Shown here: positions 26,946 to 36,919 of the stretch, piece by piece
Position numbering within the stretch: the first letter of the stretch is position 1
Layout: every line of letters starts with the position of its first letter
Translations under genes and position numbers: made by a program
The notes under the pieces: model-generated
Databases searched by the model: none
What the model was told of the DNA's origin: nothing
The model's input: the letters and a program-made list of their open reading frames with translations, nothing else
Source: Spirochaeta lutea
GTDB lineage: Bacteria > Spirochaetota > Spirochaetia > DSM-27196 > Salinispiraceae
DNA: 64,000 bases
Reading direction: 5' to 3'
Assembly (NCBI RefSeq): GCF_000758165.1
Contig: NZ_JNUP01000003.1
Span: forward strand, 186,001-250,000

Positions 26946-28319
26946 TTACCTGCCCTCTGCGATAGATCTGAATCCCAGTTCATACTGTTCAAATCGTTGT
27001 TCATATCGTGGGACCCAGGAGGATTGGGGCTTTATTACATACTCGATCTTAACCAATTCATCCACAGCCTCGCGGTAGGAGTGAAACTCCTTAAGCCCGA
27101 TGAATCCCTCTATAGCACACCCAAGCAACTCAGCATCCTGGATTTTTGGGATTTCTATGACAGAGTTGATCATGTTAGCCTTCATTTGGTTCCAACGAAG
27201 ATTCTTAGCCTGCCCTCCGCATACCCGAAGGGTATCCACTGAACAGCCCACATCATGCAATATCTGCTTCACCTGGCGGATGGTAAATCCGATTGCCTCC
27301 ACCACCGCTCTACCCATCTCGGCGCTGCCATGCACAGGACTTAGATTCGTAAAGCTTGCATGGTTAAAATCAAACCGTTCACCCTCATGAACAGCGGGGT
27401 AAAAGAAGGGCTGATCGCTCCAGTCCTGAACCGCCTCAATATCCTTGATCATCTCTTCATAGCTCCGTGCGGATTGACCGCTGAACCTCCTAAACCATTC
27501 AAAGATGCGACCGGTACTCGACAGAATTCCTGCCACGTTATATAACCCCGGAATGGCATGGGGTAAACACCGTACCTGGCTATTCTCTACCACACCTGGG
27601 GAACAATAGTTTATGCCTTCGCTGGTTCCAGCCCGATCGCAGGTCATGCCCGGTTCGATACAGCCGGTTCCAATTAAACTCATCATGAAATCGGATCCGC
27701 CTGCAAAGACACGCACACCCCGGGGTAATCCGAATTCCGAGGAGGCTTGGTCTGTGACAACCCCGATACAGCTGCCAGGCCGAAGAATGGTCGGGAAAAG
27801 TTCTGGACTCAAACCATAGACCCTAATCTGGTCCTGGTCCCATAGAAATCGATCAAATTCCGGTTGGGGGCTTATACTTGCCTCCTCACCAGTCAGCAAG
27901 AAACTCAGATATTCGGGGCAAGAAAGAAACCTCCGGGTCTTCCGGAATGCCTCGGGTGATGCTGCCTGAAACCAAGCTGTCTTGGGAAGATAAAAACTAT
28001 CAGTAGACGGTTTCCAGTGGGAATTGCCATCAATCCATAACAAAACCGGTGCAGTCGGTCGGCGGTTTGCATCCAGGGGGACAAGGGTAGGACCGTTACC
28101 GCTGAAGACAATACCGTCAATGGGTTCGGCGGGAAGACAGGATCCCACAGCCTTTAATCCGTCACTCCAAATCTGGGGGTCCCATTGGCGAAGCTGGGTT
28201 TCATGAGTCAACAATGGATGACGATAGCTCCAAATTAGATTGCCTGTACGGTCAATAATTCCAGCTTTGAGGCTTGAGGTACCGATATCTGCAACCAATA
28301 GATGGGGTCGAGTATTCAT
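26946..28319 (-). CDS. FGGY-family carbohydrate kinase
   Basis: The 457-residue protein has the FGGY fold of sugar kinases such as xylulokinase: N-terminal phosphate loop LVADIGTSSLKAGIID, then TCDRAGTSEGINY and the C-terminal adenosine motif RVCGGQAKNLRWNQMKANM. The substrate (pentulose, hexulose or other) cannot be told. ATG 28319 is chosen because homology starts there. TATAGT ends 6 nt before it and there is no ribosome-binding site, so a leaderless mRNA is likely. The divergent neighbour is a BMP-type ABC importer, whose cargo the kinase may phosphorylate. Confidence 0.88.
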   Translation of the reverse strand: MNTRPHLLVADIGTSSLKAGIIDRTGNLIWSYRHPLLTHETQLRQWDPQIWSDGLKAVGSCLPAEPIDGIVFSGNGPTLVPLDANRRPTAPVLLWIDGNSHWKPSTDSFYLPKTAWFQAASPEAFRKTRRFLSCPEYLSFLLTGEEASISPQPEFDRFLWDQDQIRVYGLSPELFPTILRPGSCIGVVTDQASSEFGLPRGVRVFAGGSDFMMSLIGTGCIEPGMTCDRAGTSEGINYCSPGVVENSQVRCLPHAIPGLYNVAGILSSTGRIFEWFRRFSGQSARSYEEMIKDIEAVQDWSDQPFFYPAVHEGERFDFNHASFTNLSPVHGSAEMGRAVVEAIGFTIRQVKQILHDVGCSVDTLRVCGGQAKNLRWNQMKANMINSVIEIPKIQDAELLGCAIEGFIGLKEFHSYREAVDELVKIEYVIKPQSSWVPRYEQRFEQYELGFRSIAEGR

Positions 28320-28325
28320 AGAACT

Positions 28326-28358
28326 ACTATAGCGAAAACTTCGCAATTTGGGTACAAT
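28326..28358. promoter_or_regulatory. Back-to-back -10 boxes of two divergent leaderless candidates
   Basis: On the minus strand TATAGT (28326-28331) ends 6 nt before the FGGY kinase ATG. On the + strand TACAAT (28353-28358) ends 6 nt before the BMP ATG. Both transcripts would begin at or beside their start codon. The whole spacer is 45 bp, and neither side shows a good -35 box. Confidence 0.55.
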
Positions 28359-28364
28359 CCCCCC

Positions 28365-29432
28365 ATGAAACACAACAGTACCAAGGCACTCTTCGGAGTT
28401 TTGTTTTTCTTTTTTCCAGTAGTAGCCATCCTTGCGGGAGGTCTGAATGAACCCAAGGGATCCACAAGCGGAAGTTTTCAGATCGGGGTTTTTGTCCCCG
28501 GGGTGGTAGAGGGCAGCCCTACCTATGAGATGATGGTCAATGGGGTGACCCGGGCGAAGGAAAGAGCCGAGCAGGAAGGATATTCAGTCTCCCTGAAGGT
28601 CTTCGAAGCGGGTTTTAACCAGGCTGAGTGGACGGCGAGTCTAACCGCAATGGTAGCCACGGGAAGCTACGATCTCATCGTCACCAGCAATCCTTCCCTG
28701 CCTGATATTGTGCGTGAAATACGGAAGAGCTTTCCTGAGCAGCATTTTCTGCTATTAGATGGGTATCTTGCATCAGATTCCCGGGTTAAATCGATCTACT
28801 TCAACCAGTACGAGCAGGCATACATTGCCGGTTACCTTGCTGGTTTAGTTACCCAACCGGATTCCGGTCTCTCAGGGAGTAATGCACAAAAACGAATCGG
28901 TTTACTTGCCGGCCAGGAGTATCCGGTAATGGACCAGCAGATTCGTCCCGGGTACCTAGCGGGAGCACAGGCTGTCGATCCGGACATTACCTTAGATTTC
29001 CGGGTCTTGGGAAATTGGTATGATGCCGGAAAAGCTAATGATCTGGTGTCCTCAATGTTCCGCAACGGGGTTGATACGGTCCTTACCATTGCCGGCGGAG
29101 GAAATCAGGGAACAATATCTGCAGCCCAATCCAATAATGGGTATGTTATCTGGTATGATAGCCCTGGATATTCCTATGCACCTGGAATCATCGTCGGGAG
29201 CACCCTTGTCCGTCAGGAAGAAAGCACCTATGAGGCTACCCTTCAGGCCATTACCGGCGCCCTGGATTACGGCAATCCGGAGATACTGGGTGTGCAGGAG
29301 GGCGCCATCGGGTTCCACATAAGCCAGGAATACATTGAGGCGCTCCCTGAATCTCTACGCGATGAGTTCGAGAGATTCTTAACGGCTATACAGGACGGTA
29401 CGACAACGATTCCGAGCCCGCGGTTATTTTAG
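28365..29432 (+). CDS. BMP-family (PnrA-like) ABC substrate-binding protein
   Basis: The 355-residue protein has a hydrophobic N-terminal signal (about 8-26) and the Med/PnrA fold: FVPGVVEGSPTYEMMVNGV, GSYDLIVTSNPSLPDIV, YFNQYEQAYIAGYLAG and IGLLAGQEYPVMDQQ. Known members bind nucleosides in spirochaetes and other bacteria. Most are lipoproteins, but here the signal ends in ILAGGLN with no Cys, so the protein is either periplasmic or held by an uncleaved helix. Genes for the ATPase and two permeases follow directly. Confidence 0.88.
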   Translation: MKHNSTKALFGVLFFFFPVVAILAGGLNEPKGSTSGSFQIGVFVPGVVEGSPTYEMMVNGVTRAKERAEQEGYSVSLKVFEAGFNQAEWTASLTAMVATGSYDLIVTSNPSLPDIVREIRKSFPEQHFLLLDGYLASDSRVKSIYFNQYEQAYIAGYLAGLVTQPDSGLSGSNAQKRIGLLAGQEYPVMDQQIRPGYLAGAQAVDPDITLDFRVLGNWYDAGKANDLVSSMFRNGVDTVLTIAGGGNQGTISAAQSNNGYVIWYDSPGYSYAPGIIVGSTLVRQEESTYEATLQAITGALDYGNPEILGVQEGAIGFHISQEYIEALPESLRDEFERFLTAIQDGTTTIPSPRLF

Positions 29433-29442
29433 TATCTTGGAA

Positions 29443-30906
29443 ATGCAGGAGAGTGCGCTAGACATCGATAATCTCTGGGCGGTATATCCGGGTGCAGAGA
29501 ACCCGGTACTCCGTGGGATAAATCTCGAGGTGAAAAAAGGGGAGATCTTCGCCATCATCGGGGAGAACGGAGCAGGGAAATCCAGTCTCGCAAGAATGCT
29601 GCTGGGGGAACTCCATATTCTTCAGGGGGCTTGGTCTTCTCCGGTGCCCTTTGAGCTTGTGCCTCAGCATCCCAGCGGCTTTCGAACCATTACCGTCGCC
29701 GAACTGCTAACCATGAAGGGAGCCAGACCCCAGGAACTGCCCGTTCAGCTTGAAGGGATATCTCCGAGGGCTTGCCTTTCGGATTTGAACCTCAGCCAGT
29801 TGCATATGGTCTACCTGTTTGCCTCCGTTGCTGCTCTCTATTCGGGAAATGGTGTCCTGTTTTTAGATGAAAGCACCGCCCCCCTATCGCCCCGAGAGGT
29901 TCAATGGCATTACGATTTACTTTCCTTTTTTACCCAGCGCGGGGGAAGTGTTTTGATCGTCGGGCACCGACTCGAGGAGATACGGTCCCATTGCCACCGA
30001 TTGGGGATCATGCAAAATGGTGTATTCACCGAAACTATCGAGACATTGTCCCAAATCACAAGCACCGATCTGACTGAAAAAATGTTCACCCACACCACCC
30101 TGGACGAGCTCATACCGAGCTTCAATCCACCATCCAGGGATCGTCCAGTTCAGGAAAGGAATGCGCCGAAAACTCCTATTATATCCCTGGAGAGCATCTC
30201 CATTAGTCCTGGGGGAATAGAACAAACCAATGAAACCGGCCTAGAGGATATAAGCCTGGACCTTCTCTCGGGAGAGATCTTGGTAATTCTCGGACTGAAA
30301 GATCAGGGTATAGAACTGCTAGAAGAGGTGTTATGCGGTCTACGTGAACCTGATTCCGGAAGACTGCGGTTTCCTACTGATAATACCTTCCCTTCCAAGG
30401 GATTTCTTCCATCCCGAGGCTTTGGGTTTCTCCCCCACGATCGGTTAAAACGGGGGATCGTGGGAGGAATGCAGGTCTGGGAGAATCGTATTCTTCACCG
30501 GAGGGGCAGTCTTGCTCTCAAAGACTGGTTCTTCCCCAGGTCCTATCTTGATTCCACTCAGGAAGTCGATTATCCGGGAGATTTTAATCAGTCGGTTGGC
30601 ACCCTATCAGGGGGTATGATCCAACGGTTGCTTATTCAGCGAGAAACCGATGCCGCACAACAAGGAATGATACTGTCCGAGCCCTCCTGGGGACTTGATC
30701 CTCGCTACCGTACGAGTCTATATAACCACCTGAACCAATCCGTACAAAATGGTACGGGTATCCTGCTGCTCACCAGTGATATTGACGAGGCTTTGATTCT
30801 CGCCCACCGGCTGGTTGTTATCTACGGAGGCCGAATTGTGAAGAACTTTGGCTCATCCCTCCCAAGCCGTAATCTCGGAATTGAAGCTATGATGGGGTTG
30901 GTATGA
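29443..30906 (+). CDS. ABC importer ATP-binding protein with two nucleotide-binding domains
   Basis: The ~487-residue protein is an RbsA/NupO-type tandem ATPase. Domain 1 (about 1-220) has Walker A GENGAGKSS and Walker B VLFLDES, but its signature is degraded to DLNLSQLHM. Domain 2 (about 245-487) has the signature LSGGMIQRLL but a degenerate Walker A (ILGLKDQGIELLEE). Only one of the two composite ATP sites, domain-1 Walker A with domain-2 signature, looks intact. The ATG at 29443 or an in-frame TTG at 29437 may be the start; neither has a clear ribosome-binding site. It lies between the BMP gene and the permeases. Confidence 0.88.
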   Translation: MQESALDIDNLWAVYPGAENPVLRGINLEVKKGEIFAIIGENGAGKSSLARMLLGELHILQGAWSSPVPFELVPQHPSGFRTITVAELLTMKGARPQELPVQLEGISPRACLSDLNLSQLHMVYLFASVAALYSGNGVLFLDESTAPLSPREVQWHYDLLSFFTQRGGSVLIVGHRLEEIRSHCHRLGIMQNGVFTETIETLSQITSTDLTEKMFTHTTLDELIPSFNPPSRDRPVQERNAPKTPIISLESISISPGGIEQTNETGLEDISLDLLSGEILVILGLKDQGIELLEEVLCGLREPDSGRLRFPTDNTFPSKGFLPSRGFGFLPHDRLKRGIVGGMQVWENRILHRRGSLALKDWFFPRSYLDSTQEVDYPGDFNQSVGTLSGGMIQRLLIQRETDAAQQGMILSEPSWGLDPRYRTSLYNHLNQSVQNGTGILLLTSDIDEALILAHRLVVIYGGRIVKNFGSSLPSRNLGIEAMMGLV

Positions 30907-31934
30907 TCTATTCAAAACGCTCCGTAGTTGTGGAAGTTTTGTTGCCCCTGACATTTTCTTTGGGAGCGGCGGTAGCGGTGTTAGCCCTAGGAAGCGATGA
31001 ACCCATCTCTGCGCTATCAGCGTTCTTTTCAGGGCCTTTTCGGAACACCTACAGCTTTGGCAATATGCTGGATTCCGCATCCTACCTGATACTCACCGCC
31101 CTTGGAGTGAGCATTGCCTTTGCAAGCGGCGGTTTTAACCTTGGCGGCGAGGGCCAAATGTACGCTGGTGCATTTACTGGAGGGATGATTCTCCTCCTTC
31201 TGCCGGAGGTTTTGGGCGGCTGGGGTGTCCTCCTGGGAATCGGTGCCGCAGCCATCGTTGGAGGTGTTCTGGCTGCCCTATCTTCATGGTTCAAACGAAG
31301 TCTCGGGGTTTCCGAGCTGATCTCCAGCTACCTGGTTTCCCTTGGTATCATTCCAGTCATTGACGGATTACTCTCAGGACCCTTGCGTGATCCAAGTAAA
31401 AACCTACTTTCTGCTCCCAGTATAGCCCGGGCCTTTCATCTGCCCCGTATTCTGCCGCCCTCCAGCCTCAATATTGGAATCTTCCTTGCCTTGGGAGTAG
31501 CTCTCTCGGTCTGGTTCTTCCTCCACGGCAGCAAACGGGGGTATGAATTTCGGGTCGCAGGGGGTGGATCGGTGGTTGCACGATTAGCGGGCATTGCCAC
31601 AGGGTTGTACGGCTTTTGGGGATTCACTGTCAGCGGCGTACTCCATGGATTTGCCGGGGGGTTGGCAGTAGCCGGAACCTACCATGCCGCCATGGCCGGG
31701 GTGACCAGCGGTATGGGCTGGAACGGTATCGCTGCCGCCCTGATTGGCAGAAACCATCCCCTCGGCGTTATTCTTGGCGCCTTGTTTTTCGCCTATCTTC
31801 AAGCCGCAGCTAGGTCTGCCATGCTGGTAAGCGATTTTTCCACCGAATTATCCGGGATTGTGCAGGCACTGATTTTCCTTCTGATCACCCTGGACTACAC
31901 AACCCGGAGACGTAGGGGAGGCATTCATGGATAG
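30903..31934 (+). CDS. ABC transporter permease (BMP/nucleoside-type), first subunit
   Basis: The 343-residue inner-membrane protein has about nine hydrophobic helices and the family stretch FASGGFNLGGEGQMYAGAF, which corresponds to the FNIGxEGQ motif of NupP-like permeases. It overlaps the ATPase gene by 4 bp and the second permease by 8 bp, so translation is coupled. Confidence 0.9.
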   Translation: MIYSKRSVVVEVLLPLTFSLGAAVAVLALGSDEPISALSAFFSGPFRNTYSFGNMLDSASYLILTALGVSIAFASGGFNLGGEGQMYAGAFTGGMILLLLPEVLGGWGVLLGIGAAAIVGGVLAALSSWFKRSLGVSELISSYLVSLGIIPVIDGLLSGPLRDPSKNLLSAPSIARAFHLPRILPPSSLNIGIFLALGVALSVWFFLHGSKRGYEFRVAGGGSVVARLAGIATGLYGFWGFTVSGVLHGFAGGLAVAGTYHAAMAGVTSGMGWNGIAAALIGRNHPLGVILGALFFAYLQAAARSAMLVSDFSTELSGIVQALIFLLITLDYTTRRRRGGIHG

Positions 31935-32796
31935 TACTCTGGGAGAACTCCTGTATTCGGCTGCGCCGATCATATTTGCGGGGCTTGGTGCCCTGGTTTC
32001 CCAGTTGGCAGGGGTTCTTAATATCGGAATGGAGGGGATTCTGCTCTTTGGTGCCTTCTCTTCAATTTCTGCAGTCATCCTTACTACCCAGCCGATCATC
32101 GGGATTCTTGCCGGAGCGATTGCCGGTACCCTTGCAGCCTTGGTTATTAGCTGGGCTCATGTCAATCGCGGCGGAAATATCTTCATTGCGGGTCTTGCGA
32201 TAAATCTATCGGCATGGGGTTTAATCCCGGTGCTCAGTAGTATGATCTTTGGGGTAAAGGGTGTCCTCGGATTAGAGCAACAGATCGGGTTCCGGGTTCC
32301 TACCCAACCATGGGTAGTTCTTCTGGCACTCCTGGCTATTGTCTTGGTCGTTCTCTTAAGACAATGGCTCAAGCATACACGCTACGGAATAAAATTTCGG
32401 ATGATTCATGAAGATGCTTTGGGAGCCCGTGAAATGGGGATAACGGTGTCCCGTATACAGAGGGCAGCCCTGATGTTGTCAGGGGCACTCGGTGGAATAG
32501 CAGGTAGTTTTATCGCATTACGGTTAGGCGCCTTCGTCCCCAATATGAGCGCAGGCCGGGGCTGGATTGCCCTGGTCGTTGTATTCCTCGGTTCCTCGTC
32601 ACCCGCCGGCGTTCTCGTCGGCTCTCTAATCTTTGTACTCGCAGAGTTAATTGCCGGAGAGATCCAAAGCCTTAGCAGTCTGCCCGGGATCTTTGTGGGC
32701 CTACCCTACCTCCTAACCTTTGTTATTCTGGTAATTTGGAATCTGTCAGTCGCGCCCGCAATCAAGTCATATAAACAAAGAAAACCCGCACCTTAA
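31927..32796 (+). CDS. ABC transporter permease (BMP/nucleoside-type), second subunit
   Basis: The 289-residue inner-membrane protein resembles NupQ: LLYSAAPIIFAGLGALVSQ, then GVLNIGMEGILLFGAF, the usual NIGxEG motif, and REMGITVSRIQRAALMLSGAL. It pairs with the preceding permease. Its stop lies two bases from the stop of the convergent argH gene, with no room for a separate terminator. Confidence 0.9.
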   Translation: MDSTLGELLYSAAPIIFAGLGALVSQLAGVLNIGMEGILLFGAFSSISAVILTTQPIIGILAGAIAGTLAALVISWAHVNRGGNIFIAGLAINLSAWGLIPVLSSMIFGVKGVLGLEQQIGFRVPTQPWVVLLALLAIVLVVLLRQWLKHTRYGIKFRMIHEDALGAREMGITVSRIQRAALMLSGALGGIAGSFIALRLGAFVPNMSAGRGWIALVVVFLGSSSPAGVLVGSLIFVLAELIAGEIQSLSSLPGIFVGLPYLLTFVILVIWNLSVAPAIKSYKQRKPAP

Positions 32797-32798
32797 AA

Positions 32799-34166
32799 TC
32801 AGGCCAATTTCATTTCAACTCCGAGACAATCCCTAACCGCACCACGGTGTACCGTTTCATGGGCCCGAAGCTCATCGGAGTAGCCTTGGATCGTCTCCCG
32901 GTAGCTGGAAAGCCCGAGGTTTCCGGCATACCCTGTGCTCTGCCTCCGATGGAGTAGATCATCGGGATTCCGATTCTGGACCTGTTCTATATTCATTCCG
33001 ACCTGGCGATAAGCGTCCCGAAAACTCAACCCCTGTTCAACTAACGAAATCGCGTCATCCGTGGCGTATATATCCGGGCTGAAGCCCAATTTTAATGCCT
33101 CAGGATGTACCGTTAGTTTCTCCATGGTAAGCCTTGTAATCTGCAGACACTCAAGAGCGGTGGAGGTACCGCGTAGGAAGGGTTCTTTCGTGTCTTGGAA
33201 GTCTCTATTATAACCACTCGGTAGACTCCGTATCACGTTTTTAACCTGGGTTGCCCATCCCGATACGCTCCCGGCTCTAGCCCGGAGCAGTTCCAAACCA
33301 TCGGGGTTCTTTTTTTGGGGCATAATGCTGGACCCGGAGGTGAGCTCATCCGGAAGACTGAAATATCCAAACTCCGGAAGGGAAAACAGAATAAGATCCT
33401 GGGCGATCTTGCTTAGGCTGATACAAACCTGGTCCAGGGCATCAAGAATAATTGACTCCACCTTACCCCGGCCATTATTTGCCGCGAGAACATTCCGTTG
33501 TACTCGGGAAAAACCCATAGCTTTAGCAGTGAATTCACGGTCCAGGGGAAGGGGTACTCCGTAACTTGCCGCCGCTCCGAGGGGACTTTGGTCATTGAGA
33601 TGCCACGCTGTTTGTAACAGACTATAATCATCCAGAAGCTGCTGAACGAAAGCCCCAGCCCAAAGTCCTATAGTAGAAGGCATCGCTACCTGCATATGGG
33701 TTCTCCCCGGCATGGGGGTGAATTCGTGCTCCTGGGCAATGTGAAGAATGGCGCTAGCAGCAGATAGAAGGGCGGACCGGAGATCAATGAGACGTTCCTT
33801 ACCGAACAACCGCAGCATTGTCAGAACCTGATCGTTTCTACTTCTGCCGAGATGAATCTTTTTCCCCGTCTGCCCAAGCTTTTCTGTTAAATAGGCTTCT
33901 ATTGCGGTGTGACAATCCTCGTCCTCACGGCGGATGGGAAATCCCTGGGATGTATCGGCCATACCCGCTATCTCCCGCAACAGGGCCTCCAAAGAGGCCT
34001 GTTCATCCCGGGTAAGAAGCCCTGCTTTGGATAAACCCCTGGAATGAGCAATGCTTCCCATACAATCGGCCTTGACCAGCTGTCCGTCAAGTTGATAATC
34101 CAAACCAACGGTAAACGATTCTAGTAGGGCATTTATTGAAAACCCCTTCTGCCATAGTTTTGCCAT
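32799..34166 (-). CDS. argH: Argininosuccinate lyase
   Basis: The enzyme splits argininosuccinate into arginine and fumarate, the last step of arginine synthesis. The 455-residue protein has the fumarase/lyase signature GSSIMPQKKNPDG (about residue 275) and HLGRSRNDQV and MPGRTHMQVAMP near residues 100 and 150. Length is normal. GGAGGAGG lies upstream of the ATG. argG is not in the window. It has its own promoter. Confidence 0.96.
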   Translation of the reverse strand: MAKLWQKGFSINALLESFTVGLDYQLDGQLVKADCMGSIAHSRGLSKAGLLTRDEQASLEALLREIAGMADTSQGFPIRREDEDCHTAIEAYLTEKLGQTGKKIHLGRSRNDQVLTMLRLFGKERLIDLRSALLSAASAILHIAQEHEFTPMPGRTHMQVAMPSTIGLWAGAFVQQLLDDYSLLQTAWHLNDQSPLGAAASYGVPLPLDREFTAKAMGFSRVQRNVLAANNGRGKVESIILDALDQVCISLSKIAQDLILFSLPEFGYFSLPDELTSGSSIMPQKKNPDGLELLRARAGSVSGWATQVKNVIRSLPSGYNRDFQDTKEPFLRGTSTALECLQITRLTMEKLTVHPEALKLGFSPDIYATDDAISLVEQGLSFRDAYRQVGMNIEQVQNRNPDDLLHRRQSTGYAGNLGLSSYRETIQGYSDELRAHETVHRGAVRDCLGVEMKLA

Positions 34167-34192
34167 GGGAAGCCTCCTCCATACAGGGTCAG

Positions 34193-34221
34193 AGCTTACC
34201 CGGGGTGCTGTACACTGTCAA
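34193..34221 (-). promoter_or_regulatory. Promoter of argH
   Basis: TTGACA (34216-34221) and TAAGCT (34193-34198) on the minus strand, spaced by 17 bp. Confidence 0.75.
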
Positions 34222-34257
34222 TTCGAGTAAACGGTCTTAGAGGCTATCACTTCGCAT

Positions 34258-36840
34258 TTAATCCTGGATTCTAAATTGGAGCTCATCATTCTGCACATCA
34301 CAGTAAATAGGTGTTCCGGGTGGATACTTTCCCGATAAGATCTCCTTGGCCAGGGGATTTTGTATGAGATTCTGGATAGCACGCTTTAATGGCCGAGCAC
34401 CGAAGGCCGGATCATAGCCCGCTTGAACCACCAACTCCTTCGCTTTTTCACTGAGGGTCAGGCTCAAGTCGCGTTCTTCCAAACGCCGGGAGAGCTTTTG
34501 TATTTCAAGTTCAAGAATCTGTTTCATATGACCATCTGAAAGACGGTGGAAGGTAATGACCTCATCCAGACGGTTGAGAAACTCGGGGCGAAAGGTACGA
34601 CGCAGCAGGCCGTTTATATCCGGAAACAGCGAATCAAGATCATCATTACCGAGAATCAGATCACTTCCGATATTGCTCGTCATTATAATTATGGTATTGC
34701 GGAAATCTACAATACGACCCTGGCCATCGGTCAAGCGCCCGTCATCCAACACCTGTAGGAGTACGTTAAAAACATCGGGATGGGCTTTTTCGATTTCATC
34801 GAACAACACCACCGAATACGGGCGCCTACGAATGATCTCCGTTAATTGTCCACCCTGGTCGTACCCAACATACCCGGGGGGAGCTCCGATTAGACGGCTG
34901 ACCGCATGTTTTTCCATATACTCGCTCATATCTATCCGGGTAAGGGCCTTCTCATCATCGAAGAGAAAACTCGCTAGGGTTTTCGCGGTTTCTGTTTTAC
35001 CCACACCGGTAGGACCGATGAACAAAAAAACACCCGTGGGCTTACTCAAATCAGCAAGACCACTTTTATTCCGGCGAATGGCATCACTTACGGCCTGCAC
35101 GGCCCGGTCCTGCCCTACAACACGTTTTCCCAGGATATCCTCCAGATCCAGCAGCTTATCAACCTCGCTTTGCAGCATCTTCGAAACCGGGATACCGGTC
35201 CATGTGCTAACAATCTTAGCGATATCCTCCTCGCTTACCTCTTCACGCAGCATGATATCCGAGCCTTCCTGACGATCAGCCAATTCCTGCTGAATTCGTT
35301 GTAATTCCCCCCGGGCTTGGGGCAACAGCCCATGATGAATTTCTGCGGCCTTCTCCAGATTACCGTCTCTGGTGTATCTGTTCTCATCCGCGGCCAAGGA
35401 CTCTATCCTCTCCTGCAACTCACGCATCTTGGTGATAGTAGACTTCTCTTTCTGCCAGCGTATCCTCAATGCATCCCGTTTCTCCTGAACCTCCGCCATT
35501 TCTTCTGTAAGGTCTACGAGGCGTTTCCGGCTGGCCTGGTCCTTCTCCTTGGAGAGAGCCTGCTTTTCTATGCTTAACTGGAGTATGCGACGTTCAAGAA
35601 TATCCAACTCCGTAGGCTGGCTTTCAATTTCCATCTTTAATAAGCTTGCTGCCTCATCCACCAGGTCAATAGCCTTATCGGGAAGAAAACGGCTGGTTAT
35701 GTACCGGTCGGACAGCACAGCTGCGGCAACCAAGGCTTCATCCTTGATTTGGACCCCATGGTGTACCTCGTACCGCTCCTTCAGCCCCCTGAGGATGGAA
35801 ATAGTATTTTCCACCGAGGGCTCCCCGGTATACACGGTCTGAAAACGGCGCTCGAAGGCTGCATCCTTCTCAATATGCTTTCGGTATTCATCCAGGGTGG
35901 TCGCGCCGATGGTATGCAGTTCTCCCCGGGCTAAGGCTGGTTTCAGGAGATTTGAAGCATCCATAGCCCCTTCTGCAGCCCCGGCACCCATGAGGGTATG
36001 CAGCTCGTCAATGAACAGCACGATGGCTCCATTGGATTTCCCAACCTCCTGGATGACGGCTTTCAGCCGTTCCTCAAATTCTCCCCGGAACTTTGTCCCG
36101 GCAAGGAGACTACCCAGGTCCAAGGCTAGGATGCGCTTATGTTTCAGACTATCCGGCACGTCCTTGGAGACAATCCTCCGGGCAAGCCCCTCTACGATGG
36201 CTGTTTTACCAACACCGGGTTCCCCGATAAGAACCGGATTATTCTTTGTGCGCCGGCTCAAAACCTGGATTACCCGCCGAATTTCATCATCCCGGCCGAT
36301 AACGGGGTCAAGCTTTTCCTGCTCGGCAAGGGCGGTGAGATCCTTGCAATACCGCTCTAACGCCTTATAGGTCGCCTCGGGATCTTGGGTGGTTATCCGC
36401 TCGGTGCCGCGCACATCGCGCAAGACCGCTCGCGCCTTTTCCACCTCAAGCCCCTTGCCGCGTAGAAATCGCCCGAACTCACCCTCCGAGGCTAGCATAG
36501 CCAACACTATATGCTCTCCGGCGATGAACTCATCCTTGAATTTCTTAGCCTCTGACTCAGCCTCGGCAAGAATCCTGGCGGTATTCGGCGCAAGGCTTAC
36601 CTGGGCAGAATCCCCGTGAACCCTGGGTTTTTTCTGAACCATGGCGGTAAGCTCCCGGGCGAGGGCGTCCGGGGAGACACCGAGATGGTTAATCAGGGAG
36701 GTCACGACCCCCTCTTTTTGATCGAGCATAGCCGACAATAGATGTTCCGGTTCAATCTGGCTGTGGTGATTCTGTAACGCCAGGGTCGAGCTATTCTGGA
36801 TTGCCTCTTGGGCGGTTTTCGTAAACTTATCAAAATTCAT
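34258..36840 (-). CDS. clpB: ATP-dependent chaperone ClpB
   Basis: ClpB is the Hsp100 disaggregase that works with DnaK. The 860-residue protein has the Clp N domain (about 1-150), AAA1 with Walker [14 protein letters not shown], the long coiled-coil M domain (about 405-525), AAA2 with Walker [13 protein letters not shown] and pore loop GYVGYDQGG, and the C-terminal domain. ATG 36840 is preferred to the in-frame TTG at 36843 because GAGG is then 7 nt away. No CIRCE element is visible upstream. Confidence 0.97.
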   Translation of the reverse strand: MNFDKFTKTAQEAIQNSSTLALQNHHSQIEPEHLLSAMLDQKEGVVTSLINHLGVSPDALARELTAMVQKKPRVHGDSAQVSLAPNTARILAEAESEAKKFKDEFIAGEHIVLAMLASEGEFGRFLRGKGLEVEKARAVLRDVRGTERITTQDPEATYKALERYCKDLTALAEQEKLDPVIGRDDEIRRVIQVLSRRTKNNPVLIGEPGVGKTAIVEGLARRIVSKDVPDSLKHKRILALDLGSLLAGTKFRGEFEERLKAVIQEVGKSNGAIVLFIDELHTLMGAGAAEGAMDASNLLKPALARGELHTIGATTLDEYRKHIEKDAAFERRFQTVYTGEPSVENTISILRGLKERYEVHHGVQIKDEALVAAAVLSDRYITSRFLPDKAIDLVDEAASLLKMEIESQPTELDILERRILQLSIEKQALSKEKDQASRKRLVDLTEEMAEVQEKRDALRIRWQKEKSTITKMRELQERIESLAADENRYTRDGNLEKAAEIHHGLLPQARGELQRIQQELADRQEGSDIMLREEVSEEDIAKIVSTWTGIPVSKMLQSEVDKLLDLEDILGKRVVGQDRAVQAVSDAIRRNKSGLADLSKPTGVFLFIGPTGVGKTETAKTLASFLFDDEKALTRIDMSEYMEKHAVSRLIGAPPGYVGYDQGGQLTEIIRRRPYSVVLFDEIEKAHPDVFNVLLQVLDDGRLTDGQGRIVDFRNTIIIMTSNIGSDLILGNDDLDSLFPDINGLLRRTFRPEFLNRLDEVITFHRLSDGHMKQILELEIQKLSRRLEERDLSLTLSEKAKELVVQAGYDPAFGARPLKRAIQNLIQNPLAKEILSGKYPPGTPIYCDVQNDELQFRIQD

Positions 36841-36873
36841 CAAAGAGCCTCGTCATTTTTGCTTCTATCCCAT

Positions 36874-36903
36874 AAGATAGTAATGGAAGTATTGTTCCGG
36901 CAA
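36874..36903 (-). promoter_or_regulatory. Possible promoter of clpB
   Basis: TTGCCG (36898-36903) and TATCTT (36874-36879) on the minus strand are 18 bp apart. A small inverted repeat CTATC/GATAG overlaps the -10 box. Confidence 0.45.
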
Positions 36904-36919
36904 CAAACGAGGAGAAGTC

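Noticed and set aside
34556-35272. 238-aa + strand ORF opposite clpB
   Set aside because: It lies antisense to the conserved AAA2 domain and is Ser/Arg-rich, as expected of shadow frames.
36841-36919. CIRCE heat-shock operator before clpB
   Set aside because: No TTAGCACTC-N9-GAGTGCTAA-like repeat; only a short CTATC/GATAG inverted repeat is present.
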